Shown: in pieces, positions 1-8,179 of the stretch
Layout: each line of letters opens with the position of its first letter
How positions within the stretch are numbered: position 1 is the first letter of the stretch
Assembly (NCBI GenBank): GCA_000023725.1
Contig: CP001673.1
Coordinates: forward strand, 1,622,342 to 1,686,341
DNA length: 64,000 nucleotides
Source: Flavobacteriaceae bacterium 3519-10
GTDB taxonomy: Bacteria > Bacteroidota > Bacteroidia > Flavobacteriales > Weeksellaceae
Reading direction: 5' to 3'
Notes under the pieces: model-generated
The model's database searches: none
Told to the model about the DNA's origin: nothing
The model's input: the letters and a program-made list of their open reading frames with translations, nothing else
Program-made: the position numbers and the translations under genes

Positions 1-475
1 AAAAGAATCGTTGAAGGACTGGGCACCCGAATTTCCTCAGACCTGGGAACAGAATTCAGCCATGAAACTGTTTTCAAAATCGGATGATTTTCTAACGGTT
101 CAGTACACGAGCGACGGTTACACCGGCGGCGCACATGGCTATTACAATGAGTTGTATAAAGTATTTGATATCAAAACCAATAAAACCCTGCAGCTTGCCG
201 ACGTAATTAAGGATCAGGACGCTACGATCTGGGGACGTGTCCTGATGGCACATTTCCTTAAAAACGATCTTGAAAGAAATCAGGCGCAGATGCTTCTGGT
301 AAAACAGATTCCCCTTAATACAAACTTCTATTTCGATGCAGAAAATCTGTATTTTCTGTACAACCAATACGAAATTGCAGCCTATGCGGCGGGCCCGGTG
401 CTGATCCAGATTCCGTTCACAGAGATAAAACCATTGCTGGATTCCGCGTTTAGACAAAAGCTGAATTTAAATTAA
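1..475 (+). CDS. DUF3298-type protein, C-terminal part (cut by window edge)
   Basis: An open frame runs in from the left edge (first whole codon at base 2) and ends at TAA 473-475, so the N-terminus lies outside the window. The visible part holds YTSDGYTGGAHGYY, a phrase typical of the DUF3298 domain found in RsiV-like and PdaC-like envelope proteins, followed by a region ending in IQIPFTEIKPLL. The domain is usually secreted or membrane-anchored and in RsiV binds lysozyme; that role cannot be assigned here. A lipid kinase follows after 38 nt. An in-frame TTG at 11 could be taken for a start, but the frame stays open upstream and the domain would be truncated. Confidence 0.75.
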   Translation, partial: KESLKDWAPEFPQTWEQNSAMKLFSKSDDFLTVQYTSDGYTGGAHGYYNELYKVFDIKTNKTLQLADVIKDQDATIWGRVLMAHFLKNDLERNQAQMLLVKQIPLNTNFYFDAENLYFLYNQYEIAAYAAGPVLIQIPFTEIKPLLDSAFRQKLNLN

Positions 476-513
476 ATATCCGATACTTAGAACCGGATTC
501 CCCCTTCATCAAC

Positions 514-1365
514 ATGAATAATGTCGCTTTTATCATCAACCCATTTTCGGCAAAAAAAAATTACGAACCTTTTTTTGAAGCGCTGAAAAAACGGATTGAC
601 CAACCCGTAGTTTACATTTCAGATTCGGTGCAGGGTACTTTTGATTTTATCGACAGTAATTTTGCACAGATAGATATTTTCGTAGCGGTGGGAGGCGATG
701 GCACCATCTCAACAGTCGCCCGGAAGATCATCGGGACGGATAAAATTCTGGCTGTGTTTCCGGCAGGCTCGGGGAATGGTTTTTCAAATGAGACAAAATT
801 CACCAGAAATCTCGAGGATCTTTTAAGTAAGATTAAAAACAAAAAAGTTAAAAAGATCGATACTTTCACCGTCAACGGGAGACTTTCAATCAACGTTTCA
901 GGAACCGGTTTCGACGGCAAAGTGGTGAAGGAATTTGAGAAAACAAGCCGCGGCTTCAGAAATTACATCCAGGTTTCGATGCGCACTTTCATCAACTATA
1001 AACCCATTAAAGTAAATTTCCTAACCGAAAATCTGAAAAGTTACAACGGCGAATATTTAATGCTTAATATTGCCAACACCCGTCAATTCGGCAATCACGC
1101 GTACATTGCGCCGCACGCGAGCAAGAGCGACGGCCTTCTGGATATTGTTCTTGTGAAGAAATTTCCACTGCAGTATGCGGTGCGGTTCGCCTACCGGATG
1201 TTTACCAAAAAACTAAAGGACGACGAGTTTGTGACGTATCTGCCGGTCGCAGAGGTAGAGTTTGAAGTAAATACCACGAACTGGCATCTTGACGGTGAAT
1301 TTCACAGAATTGAATCGCCGGTGAAGATTAAAATAGCGCCCAAAAGCTTAAACATACTGGTTTAG
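514..1365 (+). CDS. Diacylglycerol/lipid kinase family protein (DagK/YegS fold)
   Basis: A 283-residue soluble protein with the DAGK catalytic signature: IINPFSAKKN near the N-terminus, the nucleotide-binding GGDGT at residues 60-64, and a PAGSGNGFSNE loop near residue 90. This family phosphorylates diacylglycerol, sphingoid bases or other lipids with ATP. Bacteroidota versions cannot be assigned a substrate from sequence alone. The length is normal for a complete enzyme. Its stop codon TAG (1363-1365) overlaps the stop of the convergent MarR-type gene. Confidence 0.85.
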   Translation: MNNVAFIINPFSAKKNYEPFFEALKKRIDQPVVYISDSVQGTFDFIDSNFAQIDIFVAVGGDGTISTVARKIIGTDKILAVFPAGSGNGFSNETKFTRNLEDLLSKIKNKKVKKIDTFTVNGRLSINVSGTGFDGKVVKEFEKTSRGFRNYIQVSMRTFINYKPIKVNFLTENLKSYNGEYLMLNIANTRQFGNHAYIAPHASKSDGLLDIVLVKKFPLQYAVRFAYRMFTKKLKDDEFVTYLPVAEVEFEVNTTNWHLDGEFHRIESPVKIKIAPKSLNILV

Positions 1366-2003
1366 ATCAGCCTTTCGATCACATCAATTCCCTCGTTCCG
1401 ATAATTATTATAGATCGTATCGTGGAAAATATTGAGCTTTTTAAGGGATGAAAGCAGATTTTCTTTTTCCTTGGTCGTCAACTGTCCGCACATTATTTTG
1501 GACACAATTGTGATATCCTGCATGGATTCTTTGAAGACTTTTTTGCCTTTTGCAGTTACCGCGATTCGTGTGCTGCGGCGGTCTTTTTCGTCCCGGCTTT
1601 CTTTCAATAAGCCATTCTTTACAAGCCGTTTAATGATTTCGATACCGGTTTGTTTTTCATGCGCGTTCTTCTCGATGAGCTGCATTTTAGTAAGCGAATC
1701 ATAATCCATCATCCTGAAAAGATAGGTGAAATCTTCATTCACCAAGTCAGGATGCTTCTCTAATGATTTCTTAATCAACTGCTTAGAATACCGACCGAGC
1801 ATGATCACCTGTTTGGCGATTTCGTTCTCAAGATCAAAAACATCAAGGTCATATTTATCTGTAAGATTGCGCGGAGTTTCTTTTTCGTATGATTTTTGAT
1901 TAAGGTGTACGCGGAAATCTTCCAGCGTCATCTGCATATTGGGATGCTTTTGCTGCATATCATCCAGTTCTTTCAAAATCTCAATAACTAAATTCAACTC
2001 CAT
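1362..2003 (-). CDS. MarR-family transcriptional regulator, divergent from carotenoid operon
   Basis: A 213-residue protein with a MarR winged-helix domain in its C-terminal two thirds: a helix-turn-helix around TGIEIIKRLVKNGLL and the characteristic wing DEKDRRSTRIAVTAKG. An N-terminal extension of about 60 residues precedes the domain, making it longer than a typical MarR (about 140-150 residues). It is transcribed away from crtI across a 256-bp spacer, so it is the obvious candidate regulator of the pigment operon. That is an inference from position. The ligand is unknown. Confidence 0.85.
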   Translation of the reverse strand: MELNLVIEILKELDDMQQKHPNMQMTLEDFRVHLNQKSYEKETPRNLTDKYDLDVFDLENEIAKQVIMLGRYSKQLIKKSLEKHPDLVNEDFTYLFRMMDYDSLTKMQLIEKNAHEKQTGIEIIKRLVKNGLLKESRDEKDRRSTRIAVTAKGKKVFKESMQDITIVSKIMCGQLTTKEKENLLSSLKKLNIFHDTIYNNYRNEGIDVIERLI

Positions 2004-2094
2004 TGATTATCTCATTTAAATATTATTCTTCAGAACGGTTCCGCATTTTATTAATTTATAAACATTCAGCAATAAACCTTAATTTTATAATCCG

Positions 2095-2102
2095 CAAAGA
2101 TA
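2095..2102 (-). promoter_or_regulatory. Candidate -7 element for the MarR-type gene
   Basis: Reads TATCTTTG on the minus strand, an exact match to the Bacteroidota TAnnTTTG -7 consensus. The start codon lies about 90 nt downstream. A weak TTTAC occurs at -33 distance. A second exact match, TAAATTTG, lies at 2200-2193 on the same strand, so the true promoter is uncertain. Confidence 0.4.
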
Positions 2103-2233
2103 ATGAACATTGGCCTCATAAGGGTAAATCTTTACGAAATGCCACTGATCTTATAGAAAAAGTCCTGATTTGGTGATAGAATTTATACATCACAAATTTA
2201 GTACAAAAGTTTTCTTATTAAAAATTTAAAGTA

Positions 2234-2241
2234 TAGTTTTG
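2234..2241 (+). promoter_or_regulatory. Candidate -7 element of the carotenoid operon
   Basis: TAGTTTTG matches the Bacteroidota -7 consensus TAnnTTTG exactly and ends 18 nt before the crtI ATG. The -33 position holds only a T-rich stretch (2210-2213) rather than a good TTTG, as expected of a promoter needing an activator or being only moderately strong. Confidence 0.55.
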
Positions 2242-2259
2242 TTCCATTAAAAATATTCT

Positions 2260-3729
2260 ATGGTAAAAGTTCTCATTCTTGGCTCCGGGTTCTCCTCACT
2301 TGCATCTGCCTGTTACATGGCAAAAGCCGGCTACGATGTAACCGTTATTGAAAAGAATGAACAGATTGGCGGACGTGCCTCAATGCTTGAGATTGATGGT
2401 TTTAAATTCGATATGGGCCCGAGTTGGTATTGGATGCCGGATGTTTTTGAGCGGTTTTTCGCGGATTTTGGCAGAAAAGTCAGCGATTACTACAGCCTCG
2501 AAAAACTTTCACCGGGTTACCGCGTGTATTTTGGTAAGGATGATTATATTGACATTTCCGACGATCTCGAACAGATTATTGAGACCTTTGAAGATATTGA
2601 ACCAGGAAGTGGTCAGCATCTGCGCGAATTTATGAAAAAGGCAAAAGCCAATTATGAAATCGCGATAGAGGATCTTGTCTATAATCCTGGAAAATCGGTG
2701 CTCGAGCTCGTAAATTACGAGACGGCTAAGCGGCTTCCGCTTTTTGTCCGCAATATCTCAGAAACTGTCCGTAAAAATATTCGCAGCCCAAAACTCAGAA
2801 GCATTTTAGAATTTCCTGTGCTTTTTCTTGGCGCCAAGCCCGGCGACACGCCCGCGTTCTATAATTTCATGAATCACGCCGATTTTGGCCTCGGAACCTG
2901 GTATCCGAAAGGTGGCTTTAATGCTGTAGCAAAGGGAATTGAGACTTTAGCCAGGGAACTTGGCGTAAAATTTATTCTTAATGAGGCAGTGACTGAAATA
3001 ATCACCGAAAATAATTCCGCAACCAAAATTATTACCAAAAACGAAAGTTATCATGCCGATATCGTGATCTCAGGAGCTGATTACGCACACACTGAAACCC
3101 TCCTGAATAAAAACCAAAGGAATTATTCTGAAAATTACTGGCAGAAAAAAACTTTCGCACCATCGTCGTTCTTATATTATGTTGCATTCGACCGGAAAAT
3201 TCCTCAGCTGCAACACCACAATCTGTTTTTCGATACCGATTTTGGTAAACATGCGGAAGAAATTTACGACACCAAAGTATTGCCAACCAGGCCTCTATTT
3301 TATGCCAATTTTTCGAGCAAAACCGATCCCGGATTAAGCCCTGAGGGCATGGAAACCGGTTTCTTCCTGATTCCGGTTGCGGTAGATCTTGTGGATTCAA
3401 AAGAGATTCATGATGAATATTTTGAACTGATTATGCAGCGGATTGAAATCAACACTGGTATGGATTTAAGGAGTCATGTCCTTTTTAAAAAGAGTTTTGG
3501 TGTGCAGGATTTTACAGAGAGGTACAATTCTTGCCGTGGTAACGCATATGGCCTTGCAAACACATTGCTGCAAACTTCTGTGCTGCGGCCATCCATCAAT
3601 AATAATAAAGTAAAAAATCTGTTTTATACCGGTCAGCTCACTGTTCCCGGCCCGGGAGTTCCACCTGCGCTGATTTCGGGAAAAGTAGTTACCGATTACA
3701 TTTTAAAACACATTAACCGAATTCTGTAA
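2260..3729 (+). CDS. crtI: Phytoene desaturase (CrtI-type)
   Basis: A 489-residue FAD-dependent carotenoid desaturase. The N-terminus carries the dinucleotide-binding motif LGSGFSSLASACYMAKAGYDV followed by an acidic residue in VIEKNEQIGGRAS, as in all CrtI enzymes. The C-terminal FAD region includes FYTGQLTVPGPGVPPALISGK, the bacterial CrtI signature. It converts phytoene to lycopene by four desaturations, at the cytoplasmic membrane. It is the first gene of a tightly packed operon with crtB (11-nt gap) and is divergent from a MarR-type regulator. Length is typical. Confidence 0.96.
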   Translation: MVKVLILGSGFSSLASACYMAKAGYDVTVIEKNEQIGGRASMLEIDGFKFDMGPSWYWMPDVFERFFADFGRKVSDYYSLEKLSPGYRVYFGKDDYIDISDDLEQIIETFEDIEPGSGQHLREFMKKAKANYEIAIEDLVYNPGKSVLELVNYETAKRLPLFVRNISETVRKNIRSPKLRSILEFPVLFLGAKPGDTPAFYNFMNHADFGLGTWYPKGGFNAVAKGIETLARELGVKFILNEAVTEIITENNSATKIITKNESYHADIVISGADYAHTETLLNKNQRNYSENYWQKKTFAPSSFLYYVAFDRKIPQLQHHNLFFDTDFGKHAEEIYDTKVLPTRPLFYANFSSKTDPGLSPEGMETGFFLIPVAVDLVDSKEIHDEYFELIMQRIEINTGMDLRSHVLFKKSFGVQDFTERYNSCRGNAYGLANTLLQTSVLRPSINNNKVKNLFYTGQLTVPGPGVPPALISGKVVTDYILKHINRIL

Positions 3730-3740
3730 TAACGCAAGAG

Positions 3741-4586
3741 ATGAATAATTTAGAAATCTTCGACAAGGTGTGCGGGCTTTCATCGAAAATGGTGACGGAG
3801 AGATACAGCACGTCCTTTGCCCGTGCCTCTACCCTTTTTCAGCCGGAAATCCGCCAGCATATCTATAATATATACGGTTTTGTGCGGTTTGCAGATGAAA
3901 TTGTGGATACCTTTCATGGGTACGACAAAGCCAAACTGATGGCCGAATTTGAGACCAGCTATCGCGTTGCTCTCGAAAACGGCATTTCACTTAACCCCAT
4001 CCTGCATTCATTCTGCCGCACACAGCGCGAGAAAAATATTCCCCAGCACCTGGTAGATTCGTTTCTGCATTCAATGAAAATGGATTTGGCAGATATTAAA
4101 GATCTAACCGACGAAAAATATAACGAGTATATTTACGGTTCTGCAGAGGTGGTAGGTCTGATGTGTCTTAAAGTTTTCCTGAACGGCAATGTGGAAGAAT
4201 ATGAAAAACTGAAGCCATACGCACAGAGCCTCGGAGCGGCGTTTCAGAAGATTAATTTCCTGCGCGATATAAGTGCTGATTTTAATGACCTTAACCGTAC
4301 CTATTTCCCGAACGTTGATTTCCAGAAATTCAGTATCGCGGATAAAAAAGAAATTGAAGAAGATATTGCAGCCGATTTCGCGCACGCGATAAAAGGCATC
4401 AGAATGTTGCCGATTTCAAGCAGGATCGCCGTTTTTATGGCGTACAAATATTATAATAACCTGCTTAAAAAAATAAGGAAGGCGCAACCGGCGCAATTGC
4501 TGAACCAACGGATCAGGGTTTCCAACGCACGGAAAGTTTACCTTTTCGGGGAAATGATGATCAATAAAAATTTTAATTTAGTGTAA
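3741..4586 (+). CDS. crtB: Phytoene synthase (squalene/phytoene synthase family)
   Basis: A 281-residue all-helical prenyl synthase that condenses two geranylgeranyl diphosphates into phytoene. Both aspartate-rich Mg-binding motifs are present: DEIVD at residues 52-56 and DISAD at 176-180 within INFLRDISADFNDLNRTYFP. The RYSTSFARAS opening is also typical. It follows crtI by 11 nt and precedes a small secreted protein by 6 nt, so co-transcription is very likely. Confidence 0.96.
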   Translation: MNNLEIFDKVCGLSSKMVTERYSTSFARASTLFQPEIRQHIYNIYGFVRFADEIVDTFHGYDKAKLMAEFETSYRVALENGISLNPILHSFCRTQREKNIPQHLVDSFLHSMKMDLADIKDLTDEKYNEYIYGSAEVVGLMCLKVFLNGNVEEYEKLKPYAQSLGAAFQKINFLRDISADFNDLNRTYFPNVDFQKFSIADKKEIEEDIAADFAHAIKGIRMLPISSRIAVFMAYKYYNNLLKKIRKAQPAQLLNQRIRVSNARKVYLFGEMMINKNFNLV

Positions 4587-4592
4587 GAAATT

Positions 4593-5054
4593 ATGATGAA
4601 GAAAATGTATATAATGCTCTTTTTGGGTTTAGCGTTGATGACGTACGCCCAGAATATGCTGAGCTACCGCGCGCTGATGAATAAAGGTGTGGAATCGGAA
4701 ACCGCTACCAAAACTTTAGTAGCAAACTCTCAGAAGGCGTTCGAAGACACAAAAAAGCCTATTTATCAGGCATTCTACGCGATGGGAAATCTGTTACTGG
4801 CAAAACATACGGGTAATCCTGTCCGCCAGTTTTCCTATTTTAGAAAAGGGAAAACTTCACTCGACAACGCAGCGAAAGCCGACCCAAAGAATATCGAAAT
4901 CCGTTTCCTGCGTTATCTAACGCAACTGAACGCACCGTCTTTTTTAGGATACAACAAAGACCTTAAAGCCGACAAAACGTTTATTTTAAACGAATATAAA
5001 AAATCTGACGACGAAGATCTTGTACGCAGGATCAGGCAACATTTCAAAATATAG
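4593..5054 (+). CDS. Small secreted protein of unknown function inside carotenoid operon
   Basis: A 153-residue protein with a clear N-terminal signal peptide ending in MTYAQ. The rest is helical and reminiscent of a tetratricopeptide-like repeat (residues about 30-110: QAFYAMGNLLLAKH, SLDNAAKADPKNIEIRFLRYL). I do not recognise a named family. It sits 6 nt after crtB and 4 nt before crtZ, so it is translated with the pigment genes. Two in-frame ATGs, at 4593 and 4596, are possible starts. It may act in the periplasm, but nothing ties it directly to pigment chemistry. Confidence 0.75.
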   Translation: MMKKMYIMLFLGLALMTYAQNMLSYRALMNKGVESETATKTLVANSQKAFEDTKKPIYQAFYAMGNLLLAKHTGNPVRQFSYFRKGKTSLDNAAKADPKNIEIRFLRYLTQLNAPSFLGYNKDLKADKTFILNEYKKSDDEDLVRRIRQHFKI

Positions 5055-5058
5055 CGAC

Positions 5059-5532
5059 ATGGAAATTTTAGGTTTTGCACTTATAACATTAGCTGTTTTT
5101 GTTGGTATGGAAGGCGTCACATGGCTTACCCACAAGTTCATCATGCACGGTTTGGGGTGGTACTTTCATGAAGATCATCATCAGCCGGGCTACCCGCATG
5201 TCTTCGAAAAAAACGATTTTTTCTTTGTGATCTTTGCGACGCCCAGCATTTTATTGTTCTATTTCGGGTCGCGGGGCGAGCTGAACTGGATGTTTTTTGT
5301 AGGGCTTGGGATTCTTTTATACGGAATCTGCTACTTTCTGGTGCACGATGTCCTTATTCACCGTCGTTTTAAATGGTTCGACAAAACCAACAACTGGTAT
5401 TTCCGCGGTCTTCGAAAGGCGCACAAGATTCATCATAAACATCTCGATAAGGAAGATGGCGAGTGCTTCGGAATGCTTTTCGTCCCTATGAAATACTTCC
5501 GCGAAGCCCGATCAGTACCACAAAAAGCTTAA
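5059..5532 (+). CDS. crtZ: Beta-carotene hydroxylase (CrtZ, fatty-acid hydroxylase superfamily)
   Basis: A 157-residue membrane di-iron hydroxylase. Histidine clusters are intact: HKFIMH (residues 25-30), HEDHH (37-41), HDVLIHRRF, and HKIHHKH near the C-terminus. It adds 3-hydroxyl groups to beta-carotene, giving zeaxanthin. ATG 5059 is preferred because homologous hydroxylases begin close to MEILGFAL; a TTG at 5020 would add 13 residues overlapping the upstream gene. The stop is followed after 3 nt by the lycopene cyclase start. Confidence 0.93.
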   Translation: MEILGFALITLAVFVGMEGVTWLTHKFIMHGLGWYFHEDHHQPGYPHVFEKNDFFFVIFATPSILLFYFGSRGELNWMFFVGLGILLYGICYFLVHDVLIHRRFKWFDKTNNWYFRGLRKAHKIHHKHLDKEDGECFGMLFVPMKYFREARSVPQKA

Positions 5533-5535
5533 ATT

Positions 5536-6267
5536 TTGGAGCAATATTATTATCTTTTTTTAAATATCCTCAGTTTTTCGGTTCCATTTCTGTTCAGTTT
5601 CGAAACGAAGCGGATGCATTTCATCCGCTATTGGAAGCCGTTTTTCGCCGCAATCCTCATTGTAGGTTTGTTTTTCATTGCATGGGACGTGTATTTCACG
5701 CACGAAGATGTTTGGGGTTTTAATGACCAGTACTTAATTGGTTTAAGGATTTTCAAGATGCCGCTTGAAGAATATCTTTTCTTCCTGTTAATCCCGTATG
5801 CAAGCGTTTTCATCCATTATGCACTCGAATATTTTTATCCGAGAATGATGCTGAGCCAGGCAGTTTCGAATGTAATAAGCCTTGTTCTTTTTATCTTAAG
5901 TTTGGCTATTGCAGTCTTCAATTACGATAAAATCTATACAGTTTGCAGTTTCGGGCTTTTTGCACTGTTGATGCTGATGCAGATTATATTTAAATGGAAC
6001 GTGATCAGAAGATTCTATTTAAGTTTCATAATTATTTATATTCCTTTTTTCTTTGTGAATAACGCTCTGACCGGCAATTACTCCGAGAATCCAGTTGTGT
6101 TTTACGACAGTGCTGAAATCATCGGGATTCGTGTCGGCACAATGCCGCTTGAAGACAGTTTTTACTGTTTCACACTGCTTTACAGTATTGTGCTTCTGTT
6201 TGAATTTTTCAAGAATAAATGGAAATACCCACCTTTAAAACTAAATGATGCCGATCAGAATTATTAA
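5536..6267 (+). CDS. Lycopene beta-cyclase, fused CrtYc-CrtYd type, TTG start
   Basis: A 243-residue membrane protein with about seven hydrophobic helices and the two cyclase repeats seen in heterodimeric and fused lycopene cyclases: PLEEYLFF (from residue 76) and PLEDSFY (from residue 204). It cyclises both ends of lycopene to make beta-carotene. The only sensible start is TTG 5536. A stop lies 1 codon upstream in frame, and the first internal ATG (residue 27) would remove most of helix 1. The unusual start, 3 nt after the crtZ stop, suggests translation coupled to crtZ. The end overlaps the next gene by 23 nt. Confidence 0.9.
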   Translation: MEQYYYLFLNILSFSVPFLFSFETKRMHFIRYWKPFFAAILIVGLFFIAWDVYFTHEDVWGFNDQYLIGLRIFKMPLEEYLFFLLIPYASVFIHYALEYFYPRMMLSQAVSNVISLVLFILSLAIAVFNYDKIYTVCSFGLFALLMLMQIIFKWNVIRRFYLSFIIIYIPFFFVNNALTGNYSENPVVFYDSAEIIGIRVGTMPLEDSFYCFTLLYSIVLLFEFFKNKWKYPPLKLNDADQNY

Positions 6268-6754
6268 ACAGTCCGGTATCTACACGCTGACCTCGGAGCA
6301 GATTATGCCAGTATCGATGGATGAAGCATGGAGTTTCTTCTCATTACCTACTAATCTGGATAAGATTACGCCGGCTGAGATGAAATTTTTCATCACCAAC
6401 AATCCGGGCGTGGAAACGTATCCCGGACAAATCATTACCTACAAGATCGGTATTTTTCCATTCATTAAAAACAACTGGATTACTGAGATTACCCATTTCC
6501 GCGAACCTTCGGGCACCACACTTAAAAAAGCTTTTTTTGTTGATGAGCAGCGGTTTGGCCCCTATGCGATGTGGCATCACGAGCATCATTTCGAAGAACT
6601 TTCGAACGGCAATCTGAAGATGACTGATATTGTAAATTTTAAACTTCCGTTCGGGATTTTTGGAGATATTTTAGCGGGGCAATTTGTAAAGGCAAAAGTG
6701 CAGTCGATATTCGAGGACCGTCACAGGATTTTAACAGAACTTTTCGCGTCATGA
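6245..6754 (+). CDS. SRPBCC-fold protein in carotenoid operon
   Basis: A 169-residue protein of the START/Bet v1-like SRPBCC superfamily, with the opening MPVSMDEAWSFFSLPTNLDKITP and a later WITEITHF...DEQRFGPYAMWHHEHHF stretch. The fold makes a hydrophobic ligand cavity. Similar proteins often sit next to SDR proteins in Bacteroidota pigment clusters, but the ligand is not known. The start overlaps the cyclase by 23 nt (ATGs at 6245 and 6248), and its stop overlaps the next ATG by 4 nt, so translational coupling is likely on both sides. Confidence 0.82.
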   Translation: MMPIRIIKQSGIYTLTSEQIMPVSMDEAWSFFSLPTNLDKITPAEMKFFITNNPGVETYPGQIITYKIGIFPFIKNNWITEITHFREPSGTTLKKAFFVDEQRFGPYAMWHHEHHFEELSNGNLKMTDIVNFKLPFGIFGDILAGQFVKAKVQSIFEDRHRILTELFAS

Positions 6755-8178
6755 AAATTTTTCTCACCGGCGCGACCGGCTATATTGGTAAACGCCTGCT
6801 TATTCAGCTTCTGGAAGAAGGCCACACTGTGGTTTGCTCGGTTCGCGACCAAAAACGGTTCGGTACCAAACTTTACGGCAAGCATTTAAACCAGATTGAG
6901 ATCGTCGAAAACGACTTTCTTGACGAATCTACACTCACTAATATTCCTGTTGATATTGATGCAGCGTATTATCTGATTCATTCAATGTCGTCCGGCGAGG
7001 GCGATTTTCAGCAAAAAGAAAAAGCATCCGCTGATCACTTTAGAAAAGCCTTAGAAAAAACTTCTGTAAGACAGGTTATATTCCTCACCGGAATCATTAA
7101 TACCGAAAAGCTTTCAAAACATTTACAGTCGCGTAAAAATGTAGAAGACGCGCTGAAAAGCGAAAATTATGCATTGACCAATTTAAGAGCAGGAATTGTG
7201 GTGGGCTCTGGGAGTGCTTCGTTCGAAATCATCCGCGATCTGGTAGAAAAATTACCGGTAATGGTGGCTCCGAAATGGCTCAGTACCCGCTGTCAACCCA
7301 TTGCTATTAGAAACGTAATTCAGTTTCTGGTGGGCGTACTTGCAAAAGAATCCACATTCAACAACAACTACGACATTGCAGGAAAAGACATTCTAACTTA
7401 TAAACAAATGCTGTTGCAGTACGCGGAAGTCCGCGGATTAAAGCGTGGCATTTTTGAAGTTCCGGTGATGACGCCGAAATTGTCCGCATACTGGCTCTAT
7501 TTCATTACGAGTACCAGTTATCCGCTTGCAAAGAATTTAGTGGACAGCATGAAAATCGATGTTATTGCCCAGCCTAATGATCTGGCCGAAAACCTTGGTA
7601 TCAAGCTATTTTCCTATAAAGAAGCAATCAACCAGGCTTTTGATAAAATCAAACAGAACAACGTGCTTTCGAGCTGGTACGATTCGTTTTCCACCCAATT
7701 CCATGCACGGAATATCTGGCAATATCTCGAAGTTCCGAATAAAGGATGTTTTAAAGATACGCGCAAGATAAAAATCGCTGATGAGGAAGCTACACTCGCC
7801 CGCATTTTCAGTATTGGCGGAAATACCGGTTGGTATTATGCCGATTTCCTGTGGAAAATCCGTGGTTTTCTCGATAAACTTTTTGGAGGCGTGGGCATCA
7901 GGCGCGGGCGCCGGAATTTGAATAATCTGGAAGCAGGCGACTCTGTAGATTTCTGGCGCGTGCTGTACGCCAGCCAGGAGGAAAAAAGATTGCTGCTGTT
8001 CGCGGAAATGAAAGTTCCGGGCGAAGCATGGCTTGAGTTTAAAATTAAAGACGGTTTCCTTCATCAGGAAGCCACCTTCCGGCCGCTGGGGCTGTCGGGC
8101 AGACTGTATTGGTATTCGGTGCTGCCGTTTCACGGATTGATTTTCAACGGCATGCTGAAGAAGCTGGCCGGAAAATAA
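6751..8178 (+). CDS. NAD(P)-binding SDR-family protein with C-terminal DUF2867-like domain
   Basis: A 475-residue two-part protein. Residues 1 to about 300 form an atypical SDR/NAD(P)H-binding fold with LTGATGYIGKRL at residues 4-15. Residues about 325-475 (from FSIGGNTGWYYADFLWKIRGF to the end) resemble DUF2867, a domain of SRPBCC type. No classical YxxxK pair is obvious, so it may be a binding protein or an atypical reductase. It is the last gene of the carotenoid operon (ATGA overlap with the SRPBCC gene) and stops 1 nt before the convergent ggt gene. Confidence 0.82.
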   Translation: MKIFLTGATGYIGKRLLIQLLEEGHTVVCSVRDQKRFGTKLYGKHLNQIEIVENDFLDESTLTNIPVDIDAAYYLIHSMSSGEGDFQQKEKASADHFRKALEKTSVRQVIFLTGIINTEKLSKHLQSRKNVEDALKSENYALTNLRAGIVVGSGSASFEIIRDLVEKLPVMVAPKWLSTRCQPIAIRNVIQFLVGVLAKESTFNNNYDIAGKDILTYKQMLLQYAEVRGLKRGIFEVPVMTPKLSAYWLYFITSTSYPLAKNLVDSMKIDVIAQPNDLAENLGIKLFSYKEAINQAFDKIKQNNVLSSWYDSFSTQFHARNIWQYLEVPNKGCFKDTRKIKIADEEATLARIFSIGGNTGWYYADFLWKIRGFLDKLFGGVGIRRGRRNLNNLEAGDSVDFWRVLYASQEEKRLLLFAEMKVPGEAWLEFKIKDGFLHQEATFRPLGLSGRLYWYSVLPFHGLIFNGMLKKLAGK

Positions 8179-8179
8179 A

